In this document: piece by piece, positions 46,441 through 60,068 of the stretch | Layout of the letters: every line of letters begins with the position of its first letter | Numbering within the stretch: position 1 is the first letter of the stretch | Assembly (NCBI GenBank): GCA_015698045.1 | Contig: BLAL01000196.1 | Location: 1,116,001-1,180,000, forward strand | Length of the DNA stretch: 64,000 nt | DNA from: Rhizophagus clarus | Lineage: Eukaryota; Glomeromycota; Glomeromycetes; Glomerales; Glomeraceae | Direction: 5' to 3' | Translations under genes and position numbers: made by a program | The notes under the pieces: generated by a model | Seen by the model: only the letters and a program-made list of their open reading frames with translations | Databases searched by the model: none | What the model was told of the DNA's origin: nothing

Positions 46441-48740
46441 GTTTTTTTTTATCTATTATTATTTATTCTATTTAAAGATTTTTTGCAATGATGAATGAAC
46501 TTGTAATTTGAACAAGATATTATAACTAATAAAATATAGACATATAGATTTTTTATTCACACAACAAGTAAATTTAGCATATTTATATAAAATTGTATTC
46601 CTATCTTTAAAACATGATAATTATCATTGTATATATATAAAAAAAATACATAGGATATTGGGATTTATTAAATAAAAAAAACACTATTTATGTCAACAGT
46701 ATTTAAATGGGAAGAGAATACATAGAAGTATGACGTGCTTGGTAAATTTAAAGAAAAACTTCGTTAGCCATGAATAAATTCTATTGATGTTTTATCGTAG
46801 ATGTTCAACGAATGCTGTATTAATTCGTACGTCCCTCCTAATTCTGATGATTTCCTGGCGAAACTTTCATGATGTTGCATAAAAGGCTTTCATCCACTAG
46901 TCCACTATATACTGTAGAATGTAGATAATTTAAATTGAGAATAGAAGACTCGTAATAATATATTATATACTATATTTCCTCGATGAAATTCATTTAATTC
47001 GTTGAAATTTATATATCGTCAATATATAAATGATAAAAGTAACAAATTATGAAACAGTCATGCAGATAACGATATATAATGTTTAACCTTATCATGCATA
47101 TTCAGCATAGTAGCATACGAAGACAAGGCTGCCAAAATCTATATGAAATAGTTTTAAGTTGTTTCTATATTATGAATTGGGACATGATGACTTTTTAGCT
47201 GTAAAATTTGTGAAGGTCGGACCTGTATTAAAGTATTTAGTATTCAATTATATACGACTTTTCCAATATTACAATATTACAACAATTTTATTGTTCAAGT
47301 ATTATTTATTTCCTCAAACATTCGAACATCTAGAATTTTCCATTTAAAATTTTTGAAGTAATGAAAAGCAATGGTAATTAATTATCTATTATTGTAGAAT
47401 AAACGACTATTCTAAAAATGTTACGAATGAAATATCAATATATTTTTTCCGGGTGTAATTTTTTTCTACTGTATTTGTTCTATCGGCTAAATAGCTAATA
47501 TTTAATTTCTAACCGAAAATCTTTTTGCCCTCTTTCATTTAGATTTTCTTCTATATAAAATTCAATGATTTATCGTTAATTAAAAACTACAATATAATCA
47601 AAATTTATCATGAAGCCACAAAAAAAAAAAAAAATTTAACTTGGAACGACGCAATTTTTTATGTATTAATATTTGCCGCTTCTAACGACGAATTAGTATC
47701 GCGTTATTATACAAGGCGGATCACGTGAAATGATGCAAAATCGTTAGTCACTTGACATGAACAACTTTTGCTTCATTGGAACTTTTAAGGCTTTGAACTC
47801 CAATACACCCTACTTCTACTTTCACCTTTGTTACAATAGCTGGAACGAGTCAGTTACTTTAGTAGAGGAATAAAAAAAGATTAAAATGGAGCTTAATTTC
47901 TTGCGTAGGAAACTTCCGGTTAGAAGAAGAATTTCTTAGCTATAGAATGACAAGTAGTCCTACAAAAAGACTTGCTATCTTCGCCAAGTAGTGTCAATAG
48001 ATAAGGCTGAGATCATTCTTCTCATATCGTAATATAAGGAGCGTTAGTGAGATATGGAATTGACTCATATGGTACAATTTTCTTCCTTTATATAAACCCA
48101 TGAAATTCAGTGTTCTGTAATTCTGTAACGAGAATATTTTGTTCATTGGTGGTAGATAGTTTGGAATATACGCGTGAAGAATAAATTTTGAATATGCTTT
48201 ACATGGTCTTTCATATTGTGGAAGGCGCTAATGAGAAGAAAGTCGATTGTGATATTGAGATGAGGATTTTTCAGAATACGTGTAGCTTCTCTTTCAGAAG
48301 GCTGAAAATGTTCTTAGTATCGCAGAAAATTAAGTTTAGCATAACATGCTCTAAGTGTTGTGTATTACTACTTTAAAGTTCACACGGGACGAACAAGAAA
48401 AAATGAAACAAGTTGATTACCGCTTTATGGCATTGTCATCCTACTAGGGTTTAGCATTTCTTGCTTAATTCTTCAGGTGAAATTTCTCAAACTCCTGTGA
48501 CAAGAAGGCTCCTTCAATGCTCGAATAATTTCTTCTAGTTTATTAGAAAAGAAAAGGAGATTATTGCAAAAAAAAAATAGATAGGCTTCTCACAAATGAT
48601 AGGATAGAACATCATCATGTGTGACACAAATTTGTAATTTATTTTTTGTCCACACACTGCTATCATTGCAAGTTTATTTTACATAATTTTTTTCTTTGCA
48701 AATTGGGGAATGATCGAGTCCTAGCCCTAGCCGTTCTCGG
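46441..48740. other. Intergenic region without recognisable genes
   Basis: AT-rich with several 60-codon frames. One at 47159-47347 ends FPQTFEHLEFSI and could be a fragment of an F-box-type repeat protein, but this is too short to call. Confidence 0.3.
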
Positions 48741-50010
48741 GATTTGCTAATGTAGTCAAAAGTGCATTGCGTTCTCATGTTCTAAATGCCGTAGATTCAG
48801 AAGTATATCAAATAGATCATTCTTTACTCGATCAGAAATATTTGGAAGACATTTAGCAAATTCCCTAAGTGCTATATCGAATTATTTAGGTAATTTAATT
48901 GAACTTCATACCGAAGATACCGAAGTAAATCATCCCAATCAATGTCGTCATCGTCGGTCTTGAATTCATTGCCATCGTCTGCCTCAAAGAAAACTCATCA
49001 TCTATCTTTGATTCATCATCCGCTGGCTCTAAGAATTAAAAATTGATTAGTAAGTATCGTTCCATAACTAACGAAAGATATACTGTATATAAGGATAAAT
49101 TTTACTCATTCTTAATTTATCGTTCTAAATTCTCTTCGACAATAAATAGTGGCATGGATGAGTTGCGAAAAACTTCATGTAAGCTTGTAGGATTTGTTAA
49201 TTGAGTGACTATTGGAAGAAGAAATCTCGGTACTGAACGTCGATCTTTTGGCCGGATGAATTTATTTCTCCATACAAGATGAATAGATTCTGTTTTTTTT
49301 TCCACAAACCAATAACATTCCACAAAAAAATAATATATAAGCCGAAATGTCCATCACACTTTTTGTCTTGATGAAGAACGTTTTCGAAATTTAATGTTGA
49401 GAAAAATAAGCCTACTAGCAAGTCAAAGTGACATCGGGTCTTTTAAACTCCTCAGTGCACTTACCATCTAACCCATAAAGTGGGAATTCCTCTTAAGGAT
49501 GCTGTTAAGGCGATAATTTCACAACAGATGAGCTCAAGTTATTAAAAGTAGTAATTTCTGACGATCATGACGATAAAAGATTTTGAAATACTTTCCAGAC
49601 TTACCGTGCCGAAGAAATGTTCATGTCATAGCTGGATTACCGCCGAGCTGTGAACAGGAATTGCTTGACAAACCCGCATCGTTGCAGGCAAGTCTGCCTA
49701 TTGCACATATTTTTTCCTGTCCCGCGATCAGCGAAATTCAGATTATGAAATAATGATACGATCAAGCTATTGTCTGAAAAAAAATTCGTGCTCTTACATT
49801 ACAGAGTTTGATGTTATCGTGATTCAGATGGACATTGGATATCGAACGTGTGATCCTCGAAGGCCTCAAAGATCCCATACGTAATATATGCAAATAATCG
49901 GCACTTGAAACGATGATGCAAGTACTCAACATGGTGAACACAAGTTTTTTTGCGAGATTCGGAAAATATTTCTTCAAATTTACCAAGATCTTTACGAATG
50001 CTCCTTTTGT
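48740..50010 (-). pseudogene. Decayed unknown gene(s)
   Basis: Several minus-strand coding-like blocks in different frames: an exon-like piece at about 50010-49780 (KNKRSIRKDLGKFEEIFSES, then HHVEYLHHRFKCRLFAYITY), a piece at 49323-49120 (WRNKFIRPKDRRSVPRFLLP, then TSLHEVFRNSSMP), and an acidic piece at 49035-48745 (DDGNEFKTDDDDIDWDDLL, then LREFAKCLPNISDRVKNDLF). They are separated by stops or shifts, so one or two genes have decayed here. No known domain is recognised. Confidence 0.35.
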
Positions 50011-50119
50011 TCTTAACGTAGAAGCGTCTGCAACAATCCTATTTATGTATCTATGAGGTCACAAAAGCATCTATTCTTGCACTTATTTCGCCTCAGAAAC
50101 TTTCCCTTTTAAAAAATAG

Positions 50120-50335
50120 GCAAGAAGAAGCGAAGAGCAAGACCCTACAATATGCGGATTATAAATGAAGTTATGAGCATTATTGGAAAAATACATTTTT
50201 CAAAATTTAGAAGAAATTTGCAGAAAAAATGTACAAGAAGCAAAGAACAAGGGATCTTACAACATGCGGATTATAAGTAAAGTCACGGGACGGCCATTAT
50301 TTGGAACAATGCATCTTTTAAATTTATAAGACTAT
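50120..50335 (+). repeat. ~110-bp imperfect tandem duplication
   Basis: Two adjacent units share AAGAAGCGAAGAGCAAG / AAGAAGCAAAGAACAAG, ACAATATGCGGATTATAA / ACAACATGCGGATTATAA, AAGTTATG / AAAGTCACG and an ATT-TTGGAA-A-ATACAT / ATGCAT block ending in AATTTA. About three quarters of positions agree by eye. Confidence 0.55.
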
Positions 50336-51639
50336 GAAATTAAAATCATGGCCGGAAGAATGATTAGGTCAATATAAGATGACTTTTAGCCCTAGGTTAC
50401 CGTAGAGAACAAACGCAAAGCAAACGAAATAGATAAGTATGATATGGATAAAATACGGAGGATTGTAACGATTGTAACAGGTACGGGAAATGATACTTCA
50501 TGGTCGGTTAGGTTATGAAAGATATGGCGGAAAATCCTTGGTCATATTTCTGGTTGTTGGAGAAGACAAAAATCTCGAACAGAGAGCAATCAAGGGAAAT
50601 AAAAGGATAGGGTCACTAAGTGATCTCTGGCAAATTTGAATTAGATTTTGGGAATAGACAGACCTTAGGATAGAATTATGGGTTACGTCATATTATTTCT
50701 ACGTATTATAATAAAATTTATTTTCTCACTTTGAAATGTGAAGAATCTTCACTACACGCGATATGTCGGTTATATTAACGTCAAAGGTCGATTTTAAAAT
50801 CGGTCCGTAGTCTTACTAATCTTACTGCAAATTATGACGCCTTGTTTAGAGAGAACTTCTTTTGCTTTATGCAATAAAACGAAAATCGAAACCTCCTTTA
50901 CACATTAACGATCAAGATCGTTAAACGAACGAATCTTCAAAAAAATAAAAAAAAATATATCCAATTTTATCCTGTTTTCTAGTTAATATTACTGCCGATG
51001 CACCGATTTCTAAAGTAAAATCAGAAGTTTTGTTTAATTGTTTTTACCCTGCTCCTGCATAACATTAACTTAGATGTAATTGTGAAAATTTCAACGTACT
51101 GTAGATATAGAAACGGAATATTCATTTTAAAAGTCATAGAAGCATAATTAAATAGTGCATAGATAGCGTTAGATAATGCGAGGGGATTCTTATCTATATC
51201 TTGTGGGCAATGGGCTAGGCTCAAAATGTTTTCAGTTAAAAGAAACAATAAGTGTACTAACTTTTTAAATGTGTATGCCGCATAAACAATTTTCATGCTT
51301 TATTGATAAAATATATATTCATTCACACAATAAACTTTGTTATTTTTTTTCAAAGAAATTTGTAGAATACTAAACTAAATCTCGATTATGTAAATAGCTC
51401 TAAACATTGCATAACAGATAAGCTATCATCATTTTCAGAACTCCTAAATTATTTCTCATTATTAAAACCCGTCGCCAAAGCAATATATTCTTTGTTTCAT
51501 TAATCATGATCCGATCAAGATTCTCAATCGATTAAAAGCTACGAATATTCGTAAACCAATTATTAAAAAACTTCTCTAAAAGATATAATTTCCTTCTAGT
51601 AAAGTCTCCTCTAATAAGACCTCAAGTAAATCTTCTTCA

Positions 51640-51980
51640 AAAAAGTCACAGTAACGAATTCTCTAACAAAGCTGCTTCCAACGATTCGTTAAATGGAACT
51701 TCGGCTCAATCAAAAAGACCAGTTGAAAAGGTTTATCAAAAGATATCGCAACTTGAACACAACTTGTTGAGACCTGATACCTACGATGGTCCAGTTCAAA
51801 CTACAACGGAAAAATTGTTGGTATATGACTCCGATAAACGAATGGGCTTGTATAAAATAGTAGATAAAATCTTGGTAAATGCTGCCGACAATAAAATTCA
51901 TAGTCCTTCTACGGACACAATAAAAGTTGATATACGCAGTAATATAAGCTTTACTGTAAAGTTCTTTTTCTTTCATTTCT
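51640..51980 (+). pseudogene. TOP2: DNA topoisomerase II N-terminal fragment
   Basis: The frame reads NGTSAQSKRPVEKVYQKISQ, then LEHNLLRPDTYDGPVQTTTE, VYDSDKRM, GLYKIVDKILVNAADNK and DTIKVDI. This is the start of the type IIA topoisomerase GHKL ATPase domain (LEHILLRPDTYIG...LVNAADN). Three things mark it as non-functional: the YREVTYVP-like segment between the DSDKRM and GLYKI blocks is missing; the conserved Glu before ILVNAADN (the ATPase general base) is Lys; and the frame ends within 20 codons with no sign of the rest of the 1,100+ aa protein. Upstream codons stay open for about 40 residues without a clear start. It is a relic, not the cell's TOP2 gene. Confidence 0.75.
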
Positions 51981-53396
51981 GACTGTTTTTTTTTTTGCAT
52001 TAATAAGTAACCTTTGTGAAAAGTACCGAACGACTCTCCACACTGTACTTTCTTTGACCCTTTGATGTATTAAATACACGGTATTGAGAAAACTATTAAG
52101 GCGGAGTAATTGCGTTATGTCAATTACTTTCTTCTAAGTAAGTCAACCATATTGGTTTCATCATCAACCGTTGATTCATTATCAACGACAATATTCTGAT
52201 TTTCACTTTTTTCTTTACGATAGTACGTTGAGATAGACCTTCCAACATATGATAGGCAAACTCTTCAAAGTTATTCAGATATTTCTTTCATCTAGAAAAG
52301 GATAGATAGATTACTAAAATTATTATTATTACAAAAACAAAAGAGAAATAGCACTCTATCCTATACCTAGCTAGAGGTTAGCGTTTATGCTTCCTTTTTT
52401 TCATGAAACGCCAAATTCATTTAGTTATATTAAGACTATCGGTCAGTATCCATAAACACGTCAAACGTGATAGTTCATTAAACAGTCTGTTCAGATTGTT
52501 TAATGTTGTGATGTGGTAACGCTGTGGTAGCAGGAAAGGTACCCAGCATCGAACATCAGCAATTTGACCTAGAACATCATAAATAATTTGTTTCAGTTTG
52601 TCAAAGCGTTGTGATATAGCATGATATGATAGTCAACTTGAAAACTTGCATACCTCCAAGCCCGCCTTTCCTAGAGAACTGTCAATCTTTATCTTAACTG
52701 GGAAAGCCTTCAAAGTAGAAAGGCCTAAAGATTGTCAGAGGTGGCTAAATAAATTCAGAAGTGAAGTTTTCGTTACCGACACTTGGGCTAGGAGTAGCTG
52801 ATATTCTTGCCAGGTGTACCTTTCCGTAATCAAACTGAAACGAAGTTAGAAGAAATAAAAGTAACTTTTTTTTAAAAAAATAGTGTCTTTTTATATCATT
52901 TTAAAATGTTTATGTTTGTCGAATATGGAAATAAAACCAAATATCGTTTACGCGTATATATTGATCTACGTCATCATCAAACACGTACTGCATTTACGCG
53001 TAAAGTTGGCAGAAACTAATTTGATCTGTTTTTTGGTACTACTACATCAGTAATGGAGTGCAATAAGATATTTTCAAATATAATTGAGAAAATGTCGGGA
53101 ATATATCCAACAAAAACACATTTCCTTCTACCAAAGAATCAGATGTAGCATCAATTTTTTTGAGTTACTGTATAATAAATAATATAAGACGAGCATCTTT
53201 CATGACAAGTTTAGAAAATAGTAAACTGGTTATAATGAAACAATTACGAAAAGTAATAAATTATTTAAAGATATATACAAGTTAATTACAAATATAATGA
53301 TTATTATCAAAATAATGAAAATAATCAAATTACTGAAAGATATGCAATATTAATTCTATTATATGATATCTCTTTTATTATCCTTAAATTGAACAA
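51981..53396. other. Intergenic region
   Basis: AT-rich spacer with no recognisable gene. Near 52660-52740 TGTCAATCTTTA and TAAAGATTGTCA form a 12-bp inverted repeat with GCCTTTC/GAAAGGC also inverted, possibly the remains of a small element. Confidence 0.4.
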
Positions 53397-55451
53397 TTAC
53401 CATATAAACCTTTGCCATTTATGAATCTCACTAAACCAAATAAAAGGTTTTTCCAAAAATAAATGTTCAGTTTTAACATTAATAATAGCATATATCAAAA
53501 ATTCCAAAAATAATCTCAAACCATTAGGTTGACCAATATGTAATCTAAATATATAATAAGGTATTATAAAATATCTAAATTCAAGTAATGGAGATGGAAT
53601 TAACGAAAGACACACTGCTATGATGTAAATCAAAACCCAAAGGAATGATTGTCGTAAAGCTTTTAAAAAAAAAGTAACTGTTAGGATTAAAGAAGAATAA
53701 TAAAGTTAAATAAGAATGTTTAAATCTTAATTACCTATTGATTCCAATAAAATCCATCCTCCTATCAAATAGGCAGGAATTAATAGATACTTTATCAAAT
53801 AATGTCTTCGATAAATATCTTTCCATATATAAAAAGTGTAATGTCGATTATCACTCAATAAAAATGGATGTTCATATCTACGCGTTTTTTTTTTTGAAGA
53901 AAATTTTTAAAGAAAATTTTTAAGTAATACTTAATAAAATACAAACTAAAATGCAAGGTAAAGTAAACTTACGTAAATGTATAAATTACAAATATCATTA
54001 TAATCGCAATTATAAATAAGTATAAACTTTTTCTATTTGAATTAAAGTAATTAAATTAGTATATGAATATAAATATAATGACTTTTATTACAATTAGTTT
54101 GAAAAATACCTGTTAAATCTTGGTTTCAATATGCCATTTAATAACCTTTCAAAATGCTCAACTTTTAATGTAATTGGTATAGAAAATATTGTTGTGAATG
54201 AAATGAAATAAAATATTTGTGGTATATGTAAAACTGCTACATGATTCGATTTATCACCTGAATAAACAAAATAGATATGAATATAAATATATTATAACAC
54301 GTATTAAAATTATTAATTACTTACCTAATACAATTCCGCCATTCCATTTAAGAAAAATAATAAAGCTCAATAGGATTAAAAAATATGAAAAAAGTATAAT
54401 CAATAACCTCAAAAAATTTTTTGCAGCTAATGCTAAGAAACTATTTATTTCTTGAATTGCAATATCTATAAAATTTATAAAATTTCAAGAAAAAAAAAAA
54501 AATGATATTGGTTAAGCGAATATTAAAAATTTAACAAATAGAATTCATTTTCTCACTTAATCTAACGTTAATTCCTCTGTAATATATCATTTTCTTTCCT
54601 CGAATATTTGATCCTTTATTACCAGAAGACAATAATGTCAACATGGAAGTACCTAAAATAAAACAAACCCAAACAATATTTGTTTGTCTAAATAATACGC
54701 TAATGCCTCCAACCTATATATAAATTACAAAAAAAAAAAAAAAAAATTTAATTTATATAAAATAATAATTGAAAAAAAAAGAAAAATCACTTACTAATCC
54801 ACTCAACCAATATCTTTCTTCAATAGATAATAGATAACTCCATAATACAAAAAAAGTTGATCCAGAATCAGTGTAATATAAAAAATTATAAAACCACCCG
54901 ACGGGAAATATACTTAATGTAAATGTATTAAATGATAATAAATCTCTATCTTGAGATGAATGTAGTTTTATCGTTAATTTCCATAATATTAGATATAATC
55001 CAATACCAAATAATACATTTGTTGCTCGAAGAAAATTTGTTGAACAGAGATGTCGTATAGGTAAGAATGATAAAGGTTTTAGGATTAAATTACTTATTAT
55101 ATATCTAAATTATAAAAATAAGAAATTTTTAGTTTACATTTAAACAGAAAGAAATAAAGTAACTCCTAACTAATAAAAGATCAAGTCACCTACAATCCTG
55201 GTGGTGTTGTTAATTTTGGATTCCAATCAAAATAATTCCCGTTGCAATATTGTTTAGCTTGTGAAATATGAAATATTTCATCCTATTATAATATTATAAT
55301 TCAAAATCAACTAAAATCGATTCATTAATTAAATAAAAGCAATTCTTCAAATATTTACCATATAAGGATCCGGAACATAATCATTTACTAAATATGCAAC
55401 AATTATAAGTAAAATTGTGTGTATAATTAAAAACAGATGTTGCAGTTTCAT
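53397..55451 (-). CDS. ALG10: Dolichyl-P-Glc alpha-1,2-glucosyltransferase, ALG10/DIE2 family
   Basis: Adds the last (third) glucose to the lipid-linked Glc2Man9GlcNAc2 oligosaccharide at the ER membrane, using dolichyl-phosphate glucose. Nine exons: 55451-55359, 55282-55194, 55104-54795, 54713-54557, 54465-54325, 54257-54110, 54032-53973, 53877-53735 and 53659-53397. All junctions are GT-AG with matching phases, giving 467 aa, a normal length for the family. Family signatures: [15 protein letters not shown] with TTPPGLY near the N-terminus, [44 protein letters not shown], and [20 protein letters not shown] near the C-terminus. The protein is polytopic, with many hydrophobic segments starting with the N-terminal [16 protein letters not shown]. 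The acidic D-E in YMDEIFH is the conserved luminal motif. It is a stable single-copy gene, unlike the repeat families to the left. Confidence 0.93.
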
Positions 55452-55755
55452 GATCAAAAATAAATCTTGACAAAGAATTATTATGATGGATAAGAAAAGA
55501 ATTATTTATAGTTGAAAAGGGGAAAGAAAGAATTTGGAAATCATAATACCAAGTTTTAAAAGAAATGGAGATTTAAAATTACCATAGTTTCTTTAAATGG
55601 ATTGGCATGATATTATTGGCTCAGATATCAGTAAGTGGTTGATCGGACACCTGATTTAATCAAATAATTAAGCGAATCATTATTCGTTGTTAAATTATTT
55701 GTTTAATAATAATAATAATAAATAAATAAATAGTTATTATATGGGGGGTGTAGAT

Positions 55756-55776
55756 ATATCGGTCTTGGACCGATAT
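55756..55776. repeat. Perfect 9-bp hairpin
   Basis: ATATCGGTC, loop TTG, then GACCGATAT, just after a run of six G. It lies about 300 bp upstream of the ALG10 start. Whether it is regulatory or an element remnant cannot be told. Confidence 0.45.
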
Positions 55777-56632
55777 TCCTCGCTGAACGATAACAATTAA
55801 TACTGTTCTAAAGAATTTAAAAGTTTTCTAACTCAAGCATTTCCCAGAAAGAAAATAAAAAAAAAAAAAAAAATGGTAAAGAAGAAATAACGGTTTCAGA
55901 AAAATAAGTTCTTACCAAAATAATATTCCTTAGAATTAAAATCATTATCATTTCGAATTAACTGTTAATTTTATTAATTAGGAACCAGTTAAAAAACAGT
56001 TGATTGTTCTTTGCAAATTCTTTGGTGTTCTAGTAAATTCATATATAAATCTGGAATCGACCACTAATATTTCTTTCTAATACTCAATTAACTGTCCTAG
56101 GTAATATTTACTAACACAATAATATTTACTTACAAGTTTTATATGACGAATATTTTATCTTACGTAACGCCTTTTTATTTGCATTTTTGCACGGATCACG
56201 AAAATAATGGGCAATCCTACTATTTTTGTAACCTATTAGGGAGAAATCCGAAACCCTATTATTAATTCGATTTTCAAAATTACCGTAATGACAATCGAAA
56301 TGTTATTGTATCGGAGTACAACAACCGGTCCTGTTTCGATTCTAGTATAAATTAATAATATAAATAAATTTGATTAATTACAAATGTGTTACCAACTCTT
56401 CTAATTTTAGTTTCATCAAATTTCAAATTCTAACACTAATCACGTCGGGGACCTGCGGTTACTGGCCTGGTATTAAAATTTTGATTGGTTACTCTCGAGA
56501 TCAAACAGTATTTTTGTAAAAAAAAAAAAAAAAAAAAATCTCATGTTTAAAAGAAATAAATATTCATTATATTATATTGAAAAAATAAATATAGAGAATC
56601 TTAAACTTAAAATTTATATTTGTGATTCGTAT

Positions 56633-56730
56633 TTTACTTAATCAGTTTATTTTACTTATTCAACTTACTTATTCAGTTTTACTTAATCAGTTCATTTTAC
56701 TTAATCAGTTATTCGGTCATTCAGTTATTC
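56633..56730 (+). repeat. TTACTTAATCAGTT-type minisatellite
   Basis: Four to seven degenerate copies of TTACTTAATCAGTT and TTACTTATTCAG-like units follow one another, grading into TCGGTCATTCAGTTATTC. Confidence 0.65.
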
Positions 56731-59564
56731 TTACTCACCGCATAGGAAATCACGTACTAATTTTAGCTAACTCAATGATTGAAATGGTTTTTCCAGTTAT
56801 CTCGTAATTATCTCAATTATCTCGTAATCTTGTGTCTAATCAAAAATCAAACAGTTATAATTCCAAATCCGGTTAAATATACGAAATCCAGGTTTCAGAA
56901 AATTTCACAAATATTTTAAATATTTTGATACAAACGAAACTTCTATTTGTTAACAGATAAGCCCAATGAATAATCATTCTATCCATTTATTTATGATAAA
57001 TAAAAAAAAAAAAAAAAAATTTAATAAAAACTGCTTATCTTTTCGAAATTTTTTTTTTTTTTTTTTTTTTCACATGGTAAAAGGGGATTCATCAATGAGT
57101 CATCGCCAAACTTTATACTAAACAAGTTGAAAAACGTGGAAATTGTTGGCGATATTCACACTATTATTATCTATCTATTATAATTACTCATTCTGACCCT
57201 CGAACTTCTAACGGATCAACCAATCAGATCACGATTTACGAGTAACCACGACCAAAATCACCTGATTCGCGTAAAGAGAGAGAGAGAGAGAAAAAAAAAA
57301 AAAAGAATTAAAAATAAACGTTAATTCTATTAATTTTACACATGTTTATTTATTGAACGCAGAGTAAATAATCGGAATGAATATTAACATCAATGATATG
57401 CAATTGTACTTGTTAATAAAGTCATAAACGGTTAAAATATTTAACTTTATTTAGTAAACACAGAATGTTTAACAGGTACGACGTGCTTTCTTTCATTTGG
57501 CTGAAATTGAGTTTTACCAGGATTAACGGATTTTAATTTATCTGATTCTACCAACGTTACAACCGGAGATTATCGAGCATAATCTCTTTTGACGCATGAT
57601 TAATCATAACAACAGCAGTACAAGAGTTTATTGATCATCTATAACCGGTACACGTTCTAAACTTGCCGTTTCTTTCTTTATTAAAAGAAAATTACTATTA
57701 ATATTAATTATTAATTACTTTATTAAGTTTAATCTTAAATTCATTTTATAAATGAATATAACATTTTAGATATGAATGATACTTAAAAAGATTATCCAAA
57801 TAAAATTATAAACGGAAGTACCGAGCCCTTTTTTAGATGGTTAAAAAGCCATGTGATTTTGAAGTTTCATAATTTCAAACATGGTAAAAAAAATTTTATT
57901 TATCACTTTTATGTGAAAATTTTTTTTTTTAAAAAAAAATGGCGTTATTTTTAATGAAAATTTGAAGAATTTCTTTTAATTCTTTTTTGTTTTATATATT
58001 AGTAGATTGATACTGTTACCATACATATTGTACATCGGTGTATCTTCGGAGATGTTATATTAACCAAAGCCCATAAGATTTGATTATCAACTTTTAAACC
58101 TAACCTTATTTATCATTAAATGTTAGAATTTGCCGAATTACTATTAACGGAAAAATTATGTTATTTAATATTTAATATTAATAAAGTAAAAAGAAAAAAG
58201 AAAAAAAAAAACCCCCCTTCACCCCAATGGATCGGTACGCTAAAATTTGGAAATTTATTTAAACAATTAGAAAGAAATAAACACATTTATTTTTTTATTA
58301 TTATTGCGGAGATAAAAGGAATTATTAAATAAAGTACAACAATATTCAAAAATTGATAACAAAATGAACGAAATGCCGCCCACTCGCTTCTTGCTTCTTT
58401 CATTACTTTAAAAAACATACATTACACATTACCTTGCACATTACATTGTACATTACATAACCTTGTAAATCATTAAAAGTTATAAATTATTGATACCGTA
58501 CATCGCAGATCCCTGTACGCATTTATTGCAGGGATGTTATCTAAGGGTGTACGTTAAAGAATCAAAAAGAGAAATTATTCAATAAACTAATTTATTAAAG
58601 TTATTCAGCCCAAATCAAATCCGGAAATTTTTCGTTAAATATTGAAACTCGATTTATTTGCAAAAAAGAGTAAATTTTTTCTTTGTTCATTGATCAATAA
58701 TACATGTTGTAAATCTTGATCAATGCGAACAAAAAAGAATTCTACTTAACATGAAAATCATCAGCAAAAGTAACCTACTTTATTATTGCTAAAGATATAA
58801 TAAATTTGGTCATTTGTAAATTCTGAAACTGTGTAACCCTTAACTTTTTTTGTGGCTTCGTATCACTTTCTGCGCCACTGCATTTGCGCCCGTATTTTAA
58901 TATCATTGAAAGAGTAATTTTTATATTTTTGATTTTATTTACCATAAACAGATTATCTAATCACGCACAATGAAGAAAGGAAGTGCAAAAATAATATATC
59001 CTCCCTTTAATTGTACATTCATTTACATTATTATTTACAATAAAAATTATTATATTACATTCATAATTATTCATTAATTTTACATAGAAATTCAAAAAGA
59101 AAAAAGAAATAATTTATTTTTTATTTTTATTTTTTTTTTTCACATATATTATTTAACATTTTTTTTTTCCTCTTCTCTCTGATTTTTTGGTTTTTCTTTT
59201 TTTACATATATAAGATTTTTTCATACGTTAATTTTTGGGGGGGTTTTTATATACTGTGTAATTTTTGTATATTTTTTTTCTTAATGCGTTAAATTAAATT
59301 TTTCTTTTTTTTTTTTTTTTTAAAAAAAAAAAAAGTTCTGTACAAAATAAAATAAAATTGAATGAAAAATGTCTTTTTTTTTTTTAGTAAAAAATACGAA
59401 AGAATTTTTTTTTTTGTTAATAGTTTTGAACTATTAGTAGAAAATGTCCGTAAAAAAATAAAACAATAAAACGAATGTGTGATTTTAACGTTTTTTTTTT
59501 TAGATATTTTTAAAAATTCGCGTATTCGCGTGTATTTTTCGTTAAAATTTCACCTAGATAACGA

Positions 59565-60068
59565 TCAAATAATTATAGATAATCTCCTTTGTTGTCTTCT
59601 TTGATTAATCCATGGATGAATTTTGGTATACTGAGATGTAATTACATTTTCATCATTAGAAGATTGATAAGAACTACCTTGACTTTGTGATTCGTCCAAT
59701 ATCGCTGCTGAAATCTGTGATGTAAGTGAAGGTGCAGGCGAAGTTGAAGATGAAGTTGAGGCGGACCCACTCACGATTTTTGTTGTGGAACGATAATTTA
59801 AAGATGGTGAAAGAGGGAAAGAGACTGGTTTGGAATAAAAAGAGTAAGTTGGTGATGTCGTTACTTTTATAGAATAAGAAATATCTTCTCGGCGACATTC
59901 ATCTGAACAATAAAGTGCACCCTAAAAAAAAAAAAAATTAAAGAAAAAGGAACGTTAATTTCATTAATTCTCGATAATCATTTTGTCTGTGCGAGTCTAA
60001 CGCATATCATCTATTTGATAACTTACCGAAGTGTGTTGAGAGCAAGTAAGGCACCAGTCAAGATCCAT
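59565..60068 (-). CDS. Ecl1-like life-span regulatory factor family protein
   Basis: Two exons, 60068-60027 and 59921-59565, give 132 aa with a phase-0 GTAAGT to TTTAG intron. The N-terminus MDLDWCLTCSQHTS is joined by splicing to GALYCSDECRREDI, forming the C-x2-C ... LYCS-x2-C zinc-type signature of the fungal Ecl1/life-span regulatory factor family, where MDLD..C..C at the start is typical. The rest is a Ser/Thr-rich, probably disordered tail (SGSASTSSSTSPAPSL) ending in a basic stretch (NQRRQQRRLSIII). In fission yeast, Ecl proteins act in stress and starvation response and extend chronological life span; carrying that role over is inference. Length and small size fit the family. Confidence 0.75.

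Larger units (their letters stand above)
55452..59564. other. Long AT-rich intergenic region
   Basis: About 4.1 kb with no recognisable gene. It contains a perfect 9-bp hairpin (55756-55776), a (TTACTTAATCAG)-like minisatellite (56633-56730), a (GA)n tract (57276-57291), many A/T homopolymers and several T-run/A-run palindromes. It should include the ALG10 promoter and the 3' end of the Ecl1-like transcript. Confidence 0.5.

Noticed and set aside
51710..52000. 96-codon minus-strand frame opposite the TOP2 fragment
   Set aside because: Antisense shadow of the topoisomerase relic.
53738..53923. 61-codon plus-strand frame
   Set aside because: Antisense to ALG10 exon 8, whose minus-strand reading is fully supported.
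57276..57291. (GA)n tract as a regulatory site
   Set aside because: A short simple repeat with no link to a gene; recorded only as part of the spacer.
59674..59898. 74-codon frame overlapping the Ecl1-like gene
   Set aside because: A shadow frame of the Ecl1-like second exon.
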